Below are positions 9,098-17,807 of a DNA stretch of 64,000 bases, piece after piece (within the stretch, counting starts at the first letter, position 1; each line of letters opens with the position of its first letter). Origin of the DNA: JAGWBG01 sp034421095 (lineage in GTDB: Bacteria; Chloroflexota; Dehalococcoidia; Lucifugimonadales; JAGWBF01). The stretch covers positions 1 to 64,000 of the forward strand of contig DAOUKR010000032.1 in assembly GCA_034421095.1 (NCBI GenBank), given 5' to 3'. The translations under genes and the position numbers were made by a program. Under the pieces are notes generated by a model, which saw nothing but the letters and a program-made list of their open reading frames with translations, was not told where the DNA came from and searched no databases.

Positions 9098-9615
9098 TGG
9101 CAGCAGGCATAGTAGCAGGGTCAATAGCCGCGGTCGTCGCGGCCCTGGTATCCCTACCGCTGAGTTCCCCGGATGACGCTCTCCTCAACAGCGCCACGGT
9201 GGTCGTCGGTGCCTTGCTTGTTGGGGTAGTGGCGGGAATCCTTTGGAGGATCTTGGCCAATAGTACAAGGCGGACCCTTGTATTTGGCCTTCTGTGGGCT
9301 GTAGGGTTTGTCCTGGCAGCTGTCTTTGCAGTGGCAGGTGAGACCCAGTTGGAACGGTTCACGTCCTTTGTCCTGCCACTGGCTGCCATCGTCTTTTCGA
9401 TAACGGGTCTGATGACCGTCGCACTGGTGCGTATACCGATTTCGAGGTTAAGGTGGCTGCCCGTTCCCGCCGTCGTACTTGCCCTTGCCGTGGGCATCGC
9501 GCTGGCAGGGCAGGGGGACAGTGAGAGCGGCAAGCTGGAGCTTCCACCTCGCTCAGGCGTAATTATACCCTCTCTGGCCATGGGGCTATCAAATGAAAGG
9601 TTGGTGCCGCTATGA
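9097..9615 (+). CDS. Small multi-pass membrane protein of unknown function
   Basis: Hydrophobic protein of 172 residues with about five predicted membrane helices (near residues 1-20, 28-50, 60-80, 88-110 and 118-138). A short soluble tail rich in polar residues follows. It starts with GTG overlapping the stop of the NHL-repeat gene and itself overlaps the start of the YceI lipoprotein gene by 4 bases. No family was recognised. Tight coupling suggests it works with its neighbours at the membrane. Confidence 0.7.
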   Translation: MAAGIVAGSIAAVVAALVSLPLSSPDDALLNSATVVVGALLVGVVAGILWRILANSTRRTLVFGLLWAVGFVLAAVFAVAGETQLERFTSFVLPLAAIVFSITGLMTVALVRIPISRLRWLPVPAVVLALAVGIALAGQGDSESGKLELPPRSGVIIPSLAMGLSNERLVPL

Positions 9616-10484
9616 ATAGGGCAAAGCAAGGGTTCAGGCTTCTATGGGCGCTGGGAGTCCCGGCCTTGATGGCCGTGTCCGTTCTGTTGCTGGCTGCTTG
9701 CCAATCATCGGACCCCCCGGAGTCAACAGCCACCCCGACCACCTCCGTCAGTGCCCTCACAGCTACTCCCGCTATCTCTGGTCAGGGGCCTACGGACGAT
9801 GTGACCCCCACTCCCGTGGAGGTTGATTCTGAGCCCGAACCTACCCCAACCCCCGAGCAAGCCACACCGGAGCATACCCCAACTCCCGAACAAGCCACGC
9901 CGGAGCCGACGGCCACCTCACCGGCCCCCGGACCCACAGGCGAGCGGGAAATCGGGCAGGTCGAGGGGGTCACTTTTGTAGTCGGAGAAGGCTCAGAGGC
10001 GACCTTCACGGTGGAGGAGAAGCTGGCCCGGCTCCCCTTGCCCAACGACGCGGTGGTACGAACACAGGCACTCACTGGAGAGATACACCTGGACGGCCGG
10101 CCCTCGGTAATTCATATAGACCTGCACCAGTTGGAGAGCGACCAGGCCAGGCGGGACCAGTACATCCGCCAGAGGATGTTTCCCAGCCATCCCGTCGCCA
10201 CGCTCACCGTTGACAACCTCCTTCCCTTGCCGCCGGGTTTCACGGAGGGAGAGGTCGTCAACACTCAGGTCACCGGCATCCTTGACATCCGGGGCATCCA
10301 GGCCCCTGTCACCTTCCGTGTGGAAGCACGGGACGACGGCGACATGGTGTTCGTTCTCGGCAGGACCAGCTTTGTTTGGGCTGACTTCCAGATGACGGCG
10401 CCCAACATCGGAAGTTTTGTGCAGGTAACGGAAGAGGTGAGCGTGGAGGTGCTTCTGGCAGCGATACCGGGCCAACTTCCTTGA
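9612..10484 (+). CDS. YceI-domain lipoprotein
   Basis: Predicted surface lipoprotein of 290 residues. An N-terminal signal ends in an LLAAC lipobox (Cys at about 31). A tether of about 80 residues follows, including a repeated TPTPEQATPE unit. The YceI fold (about residues 115-290) shows TVEEKLARLP, LTGEIHLDG, and the strand FRVEARDDGDMVFVLGRTSFVW. YceI proteins are lipocalin-like and bind isoprenoid or other amphiphilic molecules. It is the last gene of the run that begins with the DUF1800 gene. Confidence 0.88.
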   Translation: MNRAKQGFRLLWALGVPALMAVSVLLLAACQSSDPPESTATPTTSVSALTATPAISGQGPTDDVTPTPVEVDSEPEPTPTPEQATPEHTPTPEQATPEPTATSPAPGPTGEREIGQVEGVTFVVGEGSEATFTVEEKLARLPLPNDAVVRTQALTGEIHLDGRPSVIHIDLHQLESDQARRDQYIRQRMFPSHPVATLTVDNLLPLPPGFTEGEVVNTQVTGILDIRGIQAPVTFRVEARDDGDMVFVLGRTSFVWADFQMTAPNIGSFVQVTEEVSVEVLLAAIPGQLP

Positions 10485-10555
10485 TGATCGCAAAAAGACC
10501 GTGCCGCCCTGGTGACTTTTGCCCACAACTCGTCCGAAATGTGACATAATTATGT

Positions 10556-11749
10556 GTGCTTATGGACACCTTGAAAAGCCGGGTAAAAGAGTACGCACAA
10601 GAGCTTGGTTTCGACCTGGTGGGAATAGCGTCCCCGGAGAGTTTCGCCGACCACCAGGACATAGCCCTTGGGCGGCTGCGCCAAGGGCTGATGGACGGCC
10701 TTCCGTGGTACACGGAAGCCAGAGTCCGTCGAGGATGTAACCCGAAGGAGATTCTGCCCGGTGCCCGGTCTATCATAGCCGTCGGTATGAGCTACCACGT
10801 GCCCGACGAAGGGGACGAAGGCTCTGCGGGTGGGGAAGGTCTTCGGGAAAGTCCGGGGGATGGTAAAGTAGCCCGGTATAGCTGGGGTGACGACTACCAC
10901 GCGGTCATAAAAGAGAAACTGAAGGCCCTGGTCGAGGGCCTCTCCCGGCGTCTGGACCGCCCAATCAATGCCAGGTGGTACGTGGACGACGGCCCGATGC
11001 TGGACAGGGCCGTGGCCCAACGGGCAGGCGTCGGATGGTTCGGCAAGAATACCAACATCCTCACCCGTTCTCATGGCTCCTGGGTTTTTCTGGGCCAGGT
11101 AATTACCGACCTGGAGATGGAGCCGGACCCTCCCCTGAAAAAGACTTGCGGCAGCTGTGTTAGCTGCATTGACGCCTGCCCTACGGGGGCCATAGTAGCT
11201 CCATACGTCATAGACAACGCCCGATGTATCTCCCACCTTACCATCGAGAACCGGGGACCCATACCGGTACATCTCAGACCCCTCATGTTCGACTGGGTAT
11301 TCGGCTGCGACATCTGCCAGGACGTGTGCCCCGTGAACCGCAAGGCCGCCTATTCCAAGGAGACGGCTTTCCAGGATCGGAGGTTCACGTCCCTCGACCT
11401 CGTGGCTCTTCTGGAAATGACGGAAGAGGAGTTCCGGGAGCGGTTCCGCAACAGCCCCATAAAGCGGGCCAAGCGGGTGGGCCTACAGAGAAACGCCTGC
11501 GTAGCTCTGGGCAACAGGGGCGACTCTACCGCCATACCTGCCCTCTCAACTGTTCTGAGGTACGGTGAGCCTCTGGTGCGGGGCCACGCCGCATGGGCCT
11601 TGGGAAGACTCGGAGGTCCGGAGGCTGCCGAGTCGCTGGAACTGGCGCTGTCCCATGAGGACGACCCTGAAGTGCTGGTGGAGATAGAGGCCGCATTGGC
11701 GGAGTTAGCTCATTCGCCGGTTTCAAAATCACCGAAAGACGCGCCGTGA
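10556..11749 (+). CDS. queG: Epoxyqueuosine reductase
   Basis: Cobalamin- and iron-sulfur-dependent reductase for the last step of queuosine synthesis in tRNA. It has 397 residues if GTG 10556 is used, or 395 from ATG 10562. The catalytic-region motif DDGPMLDRA (about residues 144-151) is present. The first cluster cysteines are 198, 201, 204 and 208, and the second are 224, 251, 254 and 258. The C-terminus (about 315-385) carries HEAT-like repeats for tRNA binding. A CATAAT hexamer at 10545-10550 lies so close to the start that a leaderless message is possible. The following cupin gene overlaps the end only if read from an unlikely GTG. Confidence 0.95.
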   Translation: MLMDTLKSRVKEYAQELGFDLVGIASPESFADHQDIALGRLRQGLMDGLPWYTEARVRRGCNPKEILPGARSIIAVGMSYHVPDEGDEGSAGGEGLRESPGDGKVARYSWGDDYHAVIKEKLKALVEGLSRRLDRPINARWYVDDGPMLDRAVAQRAGVGWFGKNTNILTRSHGSWVFLGQVITDLEMEPDPPLKKTCGSCVSCIDACPTGAIVAPYVIDNARCISHLTIENRGPIPVHLRPLMFDWVFGCDICQDVCPVNRKAAYSKETAFQDRRFTSLDLVALLEMTEEEFRERFRNSPIKRAKRVGLQRNACVALGNRGDSTAIPALSTVLRYGEPLVRGHAAWALGRLGGPEAAESLELALSHEDDPEVLVEIEAALAELAHSPVSKSPKDAP

Positions 11750-11760
11750 AAGGAGGAGAG

Positions 11761-12204
11761 ATGCCAATTATCAAAAAGCAGCACCTGACCAAAGGGGAGG
11801 GAGACTCTCCTGGGCTGGAGTCTCTCATACTTGTTGACAAAGAGAAGGGCAGCCACTCGCTGAGGGTCGGGGAGTTAACTATCGCTCCCAATTCGCGTGT
11901 CCCCAGACACGTTCACACCAACACGGAAGAGGCGATGATTATCGTGGAGGGGACCTTGGACGTGATACTGGGGGATGAGAGGGTGACGCTTGGCCCCGGT
12001 CACACTGTGCTCGCTCCGGCCGGGACCGTACACGGCTTCCTGAACCGCTACCAGGAGCCTGCACGAATGCTGTTCATCTTCCCGACCCACGACGTGGAAA
12101 GGGTCCAATCCCGTGTGGCGGGAACCACGTCGGGCTTCCAGTCTGAAGCTGGCTTGACAGGCTACGTGTCGCCTCAGGACAGGCCGCTGGATTCGGGGAG
12201 CTAG
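11761..12204 (+). CDS. Cupin-domain protein
   Basis: Single-cupin protein of 147 residues. The motif-1 region PRHVHTNTEEAMIIVEGTLDV supplies the His, His and Glu metal ligands. The motif-2 region (GHTVLAPAGTVHGFLN) supplies the last His. ATG at 11761 directly follows AGGAGGAGAG; an in-frame GTG at 11746 would overlap queG and is less likely. Cupins of this size act as small dioxygenases, isomerases or ligand sensors. The function here is unknown. It sits between queG and an ornithine cyclodeaminase-like gene. Confidence 0.85.
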   Translation: MPIIKKQHLTKGEGDSPGLESLILVDKEKGSHSLRVGELTIAPNSRVPRHVHTNTEEAMIIVEGTLDVILGDERVTLGPGHTVLAPAGTVHGFLNRYQEPARMLFIFPTHDVERVQSRVAGTTSGFQSEAGLTGYVSPQDRPLDSGS

Positions 12205-12410
12205 TCGTAATGAGGCGGCCGGAGCACCCACCCCATCCCCCATGAAGTCATCATTGTGCCGGCCACCGCTCCGGTCGCTCTCCCACGTACCATGCCGCCC
12301 ACACCGCTCAGGTGTCTATATGGCTACCGGCTTTGCCCTGTAGCGATACCCCACAAGCCCTGAACACAGGGATTGTCCGGTTTCGACCAACGGAGTTCAA
12401 GGAGGAACAA
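12205..12410. other. Intergenic region with a GC-rich inverted repeat
   Basis: No gene is seen. GGCCGGAGC near 12216 and GCTCCGGTC near 12270 form a long-range near-perfect inverted repeat that could close a weak hairpin after the cupin gene. No T-run follows, so termination is uncertain. Confidence 0.35.
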
Positions 12411-13373
12411 ATGACCCTGTTTCTGAAGGAAGAGGAGGTAATAGAGCTTCTGCCAATGGCGGAGTGCGTAGACGTGTTGGAGAAGGCGTTCTCTTATCTG
12501 GGCGAAGGGCTGGGCGATAATGTGCCCCGGTCGCGCATCAGGTTGCCCGGAGGGTTCTTGCACTTTATGGCTGCCGCATCCGTTGGCCCAGACCTGTCAG
12601 GATTCGGCTACAAGGCCTACAGCACATTCCCCGGTGGGGCCTCGAAGTTCCTGATGATGCTGTACGACGCCGAGTCGGGTGCTCTGATTTCAGTTATGGA
12701 GGCAAGTGCGCTGGGGCAGATTCGCACGGGAGCAGCCTCGGGACTGGCCACCAGGTACATGGCCCGCCCGGATGCTTCTACGGTGGGAATAATCGGCACG
12801 GGCTACCAGGCCAGGACGCAGCTTGAAGCTGTGTGTGCCGTGCGAAGTATAAAGCAGGTAAGGGCTTACAGCCGTACCCCGGAGAGGCGTGAAGCCTTTG
12901 CCACCAGAATGAGCCATCGTCTAAACACGGAAGTGGTGCCCTCCGAGAGCGCCGAGGAGTGCATACGTGGTGCGGATATAGCCATCACCATAACCCCATC
13001 ACGGGAGCCCGTCCTGAAAGGCGAATGGCTGGAAGGGGGCGAGCACGTCAACGCCGCAGGCGGCAACCACTGGATGCGCCGGGAGATAGACGGCGAGGTG
13101 GTTGAGTGTGCTGACCTTATCGTAGTTGACGATATGGAGCAGGCAAAGATTGAGTGTGGCGACCTGATATGGCCCGCCGAGCGAGGCGCTTTCCGATGGA
13201 GTATGTCACACGAACTCAAGGAAGTGGTGGCGGGAAGAATAAACGGCAGGCCGGATAATGGCTGCATAACCCTCTTTGAGTCCCAGGGGATAGCGATTGA
13301 GGACGTGGCCGCAGCCCTGCACGTCTACCGCAAAGCCAGGGAGAGGGGCATCGGGCAGGAGTTGCCCTTCTAG
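12411..13373 (+). CDS. Ornithine cyclodeaminase / mu-crystallin family protein
   Basis: NAD(P)-dependent enzyme of 320 residues. The Rossmann segment VGIIGTGYQARTQLEAV (near residue 125) and the preceding LGQIRTGAASGLATRYMA are diagnostic of the family, as is the N-terminal DVLEKAF helix. Members deaminate ornithine to proline, reduce cyclic ketimines or dehydrogenate opine-like or alanine substrates, so the reaction is not assignable. ATG at 12411 follows AAGGAGGAACAA; an upstream in-frame reading from 12312 lacks such a site and is rejected. Confidence 0.88.
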   Translation: MTLFLKEEEVIELLPMAECVDVLEKAFSYLGEGLGDNVPRSRIRLPGGFLHFMAAASVGPDLSGFGYKAYSTFPGGASKFLMMLYDAESGALISVMEASALGQIRTGAASGLATRYMARPDASTVGIIGTGYQARTQLEAVCAVRSIKQVRAYSRTPERREAFATRMSHRLNTEVVPSESAEECIRGADIAITITPSREPVLKGEWLEGGEHVNAAGGNHWMRREIDGEVVECADLIVVDDMEQAKIECGDLIWPAERGAFRWSMSHELKEVVAGRINGRPDNGCITLFESQGIAIEDVAAALHVYRKARERGIGQELPF

Positions 13374-13404
13374 TCTTGCGCTAAAGCGGAAGTGGCGTGG
13401 GTGG

Positions 13405-13433
13405 TTGTATGAGAGAGATGCCGAATCTATAAT
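13405..13433 (+). promoter_or_regulatory. Sigma-70 promoter for ilvD
   Basis: TTGTAT (13405-13410), a 17-base spacer and a consensus TATAAT (13428-13433) lie 26 bases before the ilvD ATG. Transcription would start near 13440, giving a short leader with the GAGGAGGT ribosome site. Confidence 0.65.
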
Positions 13434-13459
13434 GGGTCTGCTAATGAGGAGGTGTCGAG

Positions 13460-15151
13460 ATGGTAACTACGAGAGGCTCAAAGGCGAAACATAGAAGTTG
13501 GGAGATTACTGAAGGCCCGGAGCGTGCTCCCGCTCGGTCCTATCTTTATGCCATGGGTCTTACTCGCGATGACATGGACAAGCCCTTTGTGGGAATCGCC
13601 AACCTTGCCAGTGACGTAACCCCCTGCAACGTTAACCTGGACCGGCTGGCTCCCAGGGTAAGGGAGGGCGTCAGGGCAGGAGGGGGTACGCCCTTCGAGT
13701 TCGGGACCATCACCGTCAGCGACGGCATTACTATGGGTACCCAGGGGATGAAGGCCTCCCTCGTCAGCCGGGAGGTCATCGCCGACTCAATCGAAGTGGT
13801 CGCCTTCGGTCAGCGCTTTGACGGCCTGGTGACTCTGGGGGGGTGCGACAAGAACCTGCCCGGGATGCTCATGGCAGCGGCAAGGCTGAACATCCCGACC
13901 GTCTTTATTTACGGCGGCACCATCATGCCCGGCAGCTTTCAACAGAGGGACGTGAACATCCAGGATGTCTTTGAGGCCGTAGGCGCTTATTCCAAGGGGA
14001 ATATGACACTCAGTGATCTGACGGAGTTGGAGGGATGCGCCTGTCCGGGGGCCGGCTCCTGTGCGGGTATGTTCACCGCCAACACCATGGCCTCTGTGGC
14101 TGAAGCCCTGGGGATGGCTATTCCCGGGGCGGCATCCATCCCGGCAGTGGACGACAGGATTCTTGGTACGTCCCACGAGGCCGGTGAGGCGGTGATGAGG
14201 CTTCTGGAACTTGGCATCAGGCCCCGGGACATCATCACCCGCGAGTCCATCGAAAACGCGATAGCCGTGACGGCTTCCATGGGCGGTTCCACCAACGCGG
14301 TGCTTCACCTGTTGGCCATCGCCTATGAAGCCAACGTCCCTTTCGACATAGACGATTTCGACAGGGTGAGCAGCCGTACTCCTTTCATCGCCGACTTGAA
14401 GCCGGGCGGGAAATACGTCATGGCGGACCTGGACAGAGTGGGTGGGGTGGCCCTGGTGATGAAGCGCCTTCTGGCGGCGGGACTGCTCCACGGAGATACT
14501 ATAACGGTCACTGGCAAGACCCTCAGGGAGAACCTGGAGGTTCTGGATACGGTGGATGATGACCAGGAGGTGGTCCATCACGTAGACTCCCCCCTGGCTC
14601 CCACGGGGGGGTTGGTCATTGTGAAGGGCAACCTGGCCCCCGACGGTGCAGTGATAAAGGTATCGGCCAGCCAGGGACATGTCAGGCATGAAGGGCCGGC
14701 ACGAGTCTTCAACCGTGAGGAGGACGTCTTCCAGGCTATTCAGGCCCAGGAGATACGGGCAGGGGACGTAGTGGTCATCAGGTATGAAGGTCCCAAGGGG
14801 GGGCCAGGTATGAGGGAGATGCTGGCGGTGACGGCGGCCCTGGTAGGTCAGGGATTGGGCCAGGACGTGGCCCTGGTCACCGACGGTCGGTTCTCCGGCG
14901 CTACCCGTGGCCTCATGGTAGGTCACGTGGCCCCCGAAGCAGCCGTAGGCGGCCCCATAGCCTTCGTGCGAGAGGGCGACATCGTAACCCTGGACATCCC
15001 CGGTCGCAGACTGGACGTGGCTATCTCCCATGAGGAGATGGAGGACCGCCGCCGTGGCTGGCAGCCTCCGACCTCCGGCTACACCACCGGGGCGCTTGCC
15101 AAATACGCCAAACTGGTGTCGTCGGCGTCAGAAGGCGCGGTGACGAGCTAA
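13460..15151 (+). CDS. ilvD: Dihydroxy-acid dehydratase
   Basis: Iron-sulfur dehydratase of 563 residues that converts dihydroxy-isovalerate and dihydroxy-methylvalerate to the 2-keto acids of valine and isoleucine synthesis. Cluster ligands fit Cys56 (TPCNVN), Cys129 (GGCDKN) and Cys201 (GAGSC), the spacing of [2Fe-2S] IlvD proteins. The C-terminal TDGRFSGATRG loop and VGGPIAFVREGD are also conserved. ATG at 13460 has a GAGGAGGT site and its own promoter. IlvD-like sugar-acid dehydratases are the alternative, but length and motifs fit IlvD best. No other ilv genes are in the window. Confidence 0.93.
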   Translation: MVTTRGSKAKHRSWEITEGPERAPARSYLYAMGLTRDDMDKPFVGIANLASDVTPCNVNLDRLAPRVREGVRAGGGTPFEFGTITVSDGITMGTQGMKASLVSREVIADSIEVVAFGQRFDGLVTLGGCDKNLPGMLMAAARLNIPTVFIYGGTIMPGSFQQRDVNIQDVFEAVGAYSKGNMTLSDLTELEGCACPGAGSCAGMFTANTMASVAEALGMAIPGAASIPAVDDRILGTSHEAGEAVMRLLELGIRPRDIITRESIENAIAVTASMGGSTNAVLHLLAIAYEANVPFDIDDFDRVSSRTPFIADLKPGGKYVMADLDRVGGVALVMKRLLAAGLLHGDTITVTGKTLRENLEVLDTVDDDQEVVHHVDSPLAPTGGLVIVKGNLAPDGAVIKVSASQGHVRHEGPARVFNREEDVFQAIQAQEIRAGDVVVIRYEGPKGGPGMREMLAVTAALVGQGLGQDVALVTDGRFSGATRGLMVGHVAPEAAVGGPIAFVREGDIVTLDIPGRRLDVAISHEEMEDRRRGWQPPTSGYTTGALAKYAKLVSSASEGAVTS

Positions 15152-15281
15152 CCCCGGGCTGGCTCAAGAAGAGGCGCGACAGGCTCACAGCGAGGGAGAC
15201 GGTTCCTTCGCCCTGAGCTTGTCTGGGACACACCCATCAACAAAGGGCCGGATGGGTATCGATTTCAGATTGAGGCCGAAA

Positions 15282-15644
15282 ATGATCGAAGAGCAAGATA
15301 AGTACACCGTTGCCGCCGGGGAGCTACTGAAAAAAGCCCAGGATGCCCTGGACCAGGGAGACCTGCGGCAGGCTTCGGAGAAGGGTTGGGGCGCCTCCGC
15401 CCAGATAGCCAAGGCCGTGGCTGCTCAAAGGGGCTGGCAGCACCAGAGCCACGCAGCCTTGTTTACAGTAGTGTCCCGTCTGGCGCGGGAAACGGGTGAC
15501 AGCGACCTCCAGGTAAACTTCCATGCGGCCAACAGCCTCCATTACAATTTTTACGAGGACTGGATGGACCGCGACTCCGTCGAGGCAGGCCTTAACCAGG
15601 TCCGGGAGTTCCTTCAGAGGGTGGGGGGCTTCCTTGCGGGCTAA
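15282..15644 (+). CDS. PaREP1-family protein, copy 1
   Basis: Helical protein of 120 residues of the PaREP1/HEPN-like group. The block GDLRQASEKGWGASAQ followed by a WQHQSHAAL segment is almost identical to the protein at 17438-17797. ATG at 15282 is chosen because its alignment starts with the paralogue there. The family function is unknown; HEPN-like folds include RNases and nucleotide-binding partners, but no Rx4-6H motif is obvious. It precedes tldD, with its paralogue directly after tldD. Confidence 0.75.
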   Translation: MIEEQDKYTVAAGELLKKAQDALDQGDLRQASEKGWGASAQIAKAVAAQRGWQHQSHAALFTVVSRLARETGDSDLQVNFHAANSLHYNFYEDWMDRDSVEAGLNQVREFLQRVGGFLAG

Positions 15645-15856
15645 TCTCGAACCTGTCAAGGCGCGACAACCTGACCATTTGAATGGGAACGTTACTCTGG
15701 GACGCCTGATTTTTGCTTGGAAATCATGGGGGTGCATATAATAACATTCCCAAAGTGCGAGCCTTTTGGCGTTTATACCGGCAATCGAGTCACATGGGAG
15801 TCCGATGTTAATACTTAAATCCCAAAAGGCTTAACCCTAAGATTAGGAGTTGTCTT
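15645..15856. other. Leader region before tldD with an inverted repeat and a small ORF
   Basis: GCCTTTTGG (15761-15769) and CCAAAAGGC (15822-15830) are exact inverted repeats 52 bases apart, ending 26 bases before the tldD ATG. A 30-codon frame from ATG 15726 to TAA 15818 lies across them; its ribosome site is weak. Nothing else was recognised. Confidence 0.4.
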
Positions 15857-17428
15857 ATGACCCAACGAGTGGAAGTTGAGCTTCTGGACAGGATTCGACC
15901 CCAAATTAACTCCCTGGTTACCGAGGATGCCCGGCGTCTGCCCGGCCTTCGTTACTGTGACGTGCGCATCCAGGTGAGAGAGGAGAAGGGGGCAGTGGCC
16001 GAAAATGGCAACGAGAAGGCCAGCGCCGAGGACTATGCCTTCGACTTCGGCGTAAGGGTGATCGCCGCCGGTGGCAGGGCAACCGCTCCAGGTTACTATG
16101 GCAGAATCCTTGGCGCCGCAGACCTAGACCGTATCCATGAAGTGATTATGGACGGTATAAGGCAGGCCCATCAGCGGGCCAGGACCAATGCCCGGATGAA
16201 AGGCAGCGCCCGCAGTCGATTCGGAGCTTTGGGGGAGAGCCTTGCCGACGCCCGGCTTGCCCCCGTGCGCATCGCCCAGGATACAGTTCCAGCCACATAC
16301 CGCACCGACCCTCGCACGGTGGCCTTGGAGGACTCGGTGAAGATGGCGGTAGACGCCTGCAAGGCTGCCCAGGGGGTGAGTAACCAGGTGGCCTATGCTG
16401 CCGCGTCGTCCAGCACGTTCATGCTGCGGGAGCTATTCTGTAGCTCGGAAGGTGCCGACATAGACCAGAGCTTCGCCCAGACGGAGGGCTTTGTCATAGC
16501 TATATGCACCAGTGAGCACGGCACCCTGGAGATTTACGACTTCACCGGACACCAGAGAGGCTGGGAAATCCTGACGGAAGGCTACGACAACGGAACCATC
16601 GTCCTTCCCGACTTCGTTACCTTCTGCAAGAACCTGGCCACCGACGGCGTAGAGGTGGCTAACTCACCACCCCTTCGCCCCCCTGATAAGCCGGTAGTGG
16701 TGGTGACCGACCCCCATTTCAACACCCTGCTGGTGCACGAGGTTGTGGGGCATCCTTCAGAGTTGGACCGGGCACTCAAGTACGAGACCTCCTACGCCGG
16801 AAGAAGTTGGTTCTTCCGGGACATGGCCGATAACCAGATGGGACGGCAGATAGCCTCGCCCCTGGTCAATGCCTTCTCGGACCCCACCATAGAGGGTTTT
16901 GGCTCATTCAGGTACGACCACGACGGCACCCCCGCCAGGCGGGCCTACCACATACGAGACGGCAGTTTCGAGGAGTTCCTGAACAACCGGCAGACGGCGG
17001 CGGTCCTGGGTGTGGAGGCCAATGGCTCCTTCAGGGCCACCGAGTCCAGCCTCATACCCCTGATTCGCATGACCAACACCGTCTTCAGTCCTGGAGACCG
17101 GGACCCTCAGGAGATAATTGGCGAGGTGGAGGACGGCTACTACGTTTCCGGCCACCGCGTTCCCTCGGTATCGGAGGCCAGAGAGAACTTCCGCATCACG
17201 GCAGTGAAGGTGTACGAGATTAAAAACGGCCAGCTAGGCCAACTCTACCGGGACGGGGGCATAACTTCCGATTCCCGAGATTATTTCATGAGCATAGACG
17301 CGGTGGGGAAGGACTTCCGTATGTATCCCATACCCAACTGCGGAAAGGGCCAGCCCATGCAGGCCAAGCGCATGAGCAACGGCGGGCCGACTATGCGAGG
17401 CATCGCCCGTCTGACGGGACCGGGCTAG
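15857..17428 (+). CDS. tldD: TldD-type metalloprotease
   Basis: Zinc protease of the TldD/TldE (U62) family, 523 residues. The HEVVGH motif (His294, Glu295, His299) supplies the HExxxH metal site. The C-terminal FRITAVKVYEIKNG region and the late SIDAVGKD and PNCGKGQP segments are typical of TldD. TldD acts with a TldE/PmbA partner to cleave unfolded peptides and RiPP leader peptides; the partner-like gene lies at 18858-20417. ATG at 15857 follows TTAGGAG. The genes between the two subunits are a PaREP1 paralogue and rmuC, which is unusual. Confidence 0.9.
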   Translation: MTQRVEVELLDRIRPQINSLVTEDARRLPGLRYCDVRIQVREEKGAVAENGNEKASAEDYAFDFGVRVIAAGGRATAPGYYGRILGAADLDRIHEVIMDGIRQAHQRARTNARMKGSARSRFGALGESLADARLAPVRIAQDTVPATYRTDPRTVALEDSVKMAVDACKAAQGVSNQVAYAAASSSTFMLRELFCSSEGADIDQSFAQTEGFVIAICTSEHGTLEIYDFTGHQRGWEILTEGYDNGTIVLPDFVTFCKNLATDGVEVANSPPLRPPDKPVVVVTDPHFNTLLVHEVVGHPSELDRALKYETSYAGRSWFFRDMADNQMGRQIASPLVNAFSDPTIEGFGSFRYDHDGTPARRAYHIRDGSFEEFLNNRQTAAVLGVEANGSFRATESSLIPLIRMTNTVFSPGDRDPQEIIGEVEDGYYVSGHRVPSVSEARENFRITAVKVYEIKNGQLGQLYRDGGITSDSRDYFMSIDAVGKDFRMYPIPNCGKGQPMQAKRMSNGGPTMRGIARLTGPG

Positions 17429-17437
17429 GGAAGAAGG

Positions 17438-17797
17438 GTGACCCAGGACGAAGAAAGGTACAAATCCGCCGGGAACGAGTTGCTGGAGAAGGCCCGGGAC
17501 GAACTGGCCCAAGGAGACCTGCGGCAGGCATCGGAGAAGGGCTGGGGTGCTGCCGCTCAGATGGTCAAGGCGGTAGCCCAGAGAAGGGGATGGCGTCACG
17601 ACGGACATGCAGCCCTCTTTGAGATAGTGAACCGACTGGTGGCGGAAACGGGTGATCCCCATCTCGGCATGATTTTCTATACTGCAAACGGTCTCCACAT
17701 CAATTTTTACGAAAATGTAATGGGCAGGGAACTGGTTGAGATAGGGCTTGACCAAGTCGAGGAGTTTGTCCAGAAGCTGGAGCAGCTTATAGAGTGA
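17438..17797 (+). CDS. PaREP1-family protein, copy 2
   Basis: Helical protein of 119 residues, paralogue of the gene at 15282-15644. The shared block GDLRQASEKGWGAAAQ is conserved also at DNA level (17513-17560 against 15357-15404), pointing to a fairly recent duplication around tldD. GTG at 17438 is 9 bases after the tldD stop. A second conserved stretch (ANGLHINFYEN against ANSLHYNFYED) lies near residue 85. The function is unknown; adjacency to tldD on both sides suggests a functional link. Confidence 0.75.
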   Translation: MTQDEERYKSAGNELLEKARDELAQGDLRQASEKGWGAAAQMVKAVAQRRGWRHDGHAALFEIVNRLVAETGDPHLGMIFYTANGLHINFYENVMGRELVEIGLDQVEEFVQKLEQLIE

Positions 17798-17807
17798 GGG
17801 GGAGATC

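Noticed and set aside
13787..15031. Long open frame (414 codons) on the minus strand inside ilvD
   Set aside because: It is antisense to a fully recognised ilvD, has no family likeness and arises from codon bias of the plus strand.
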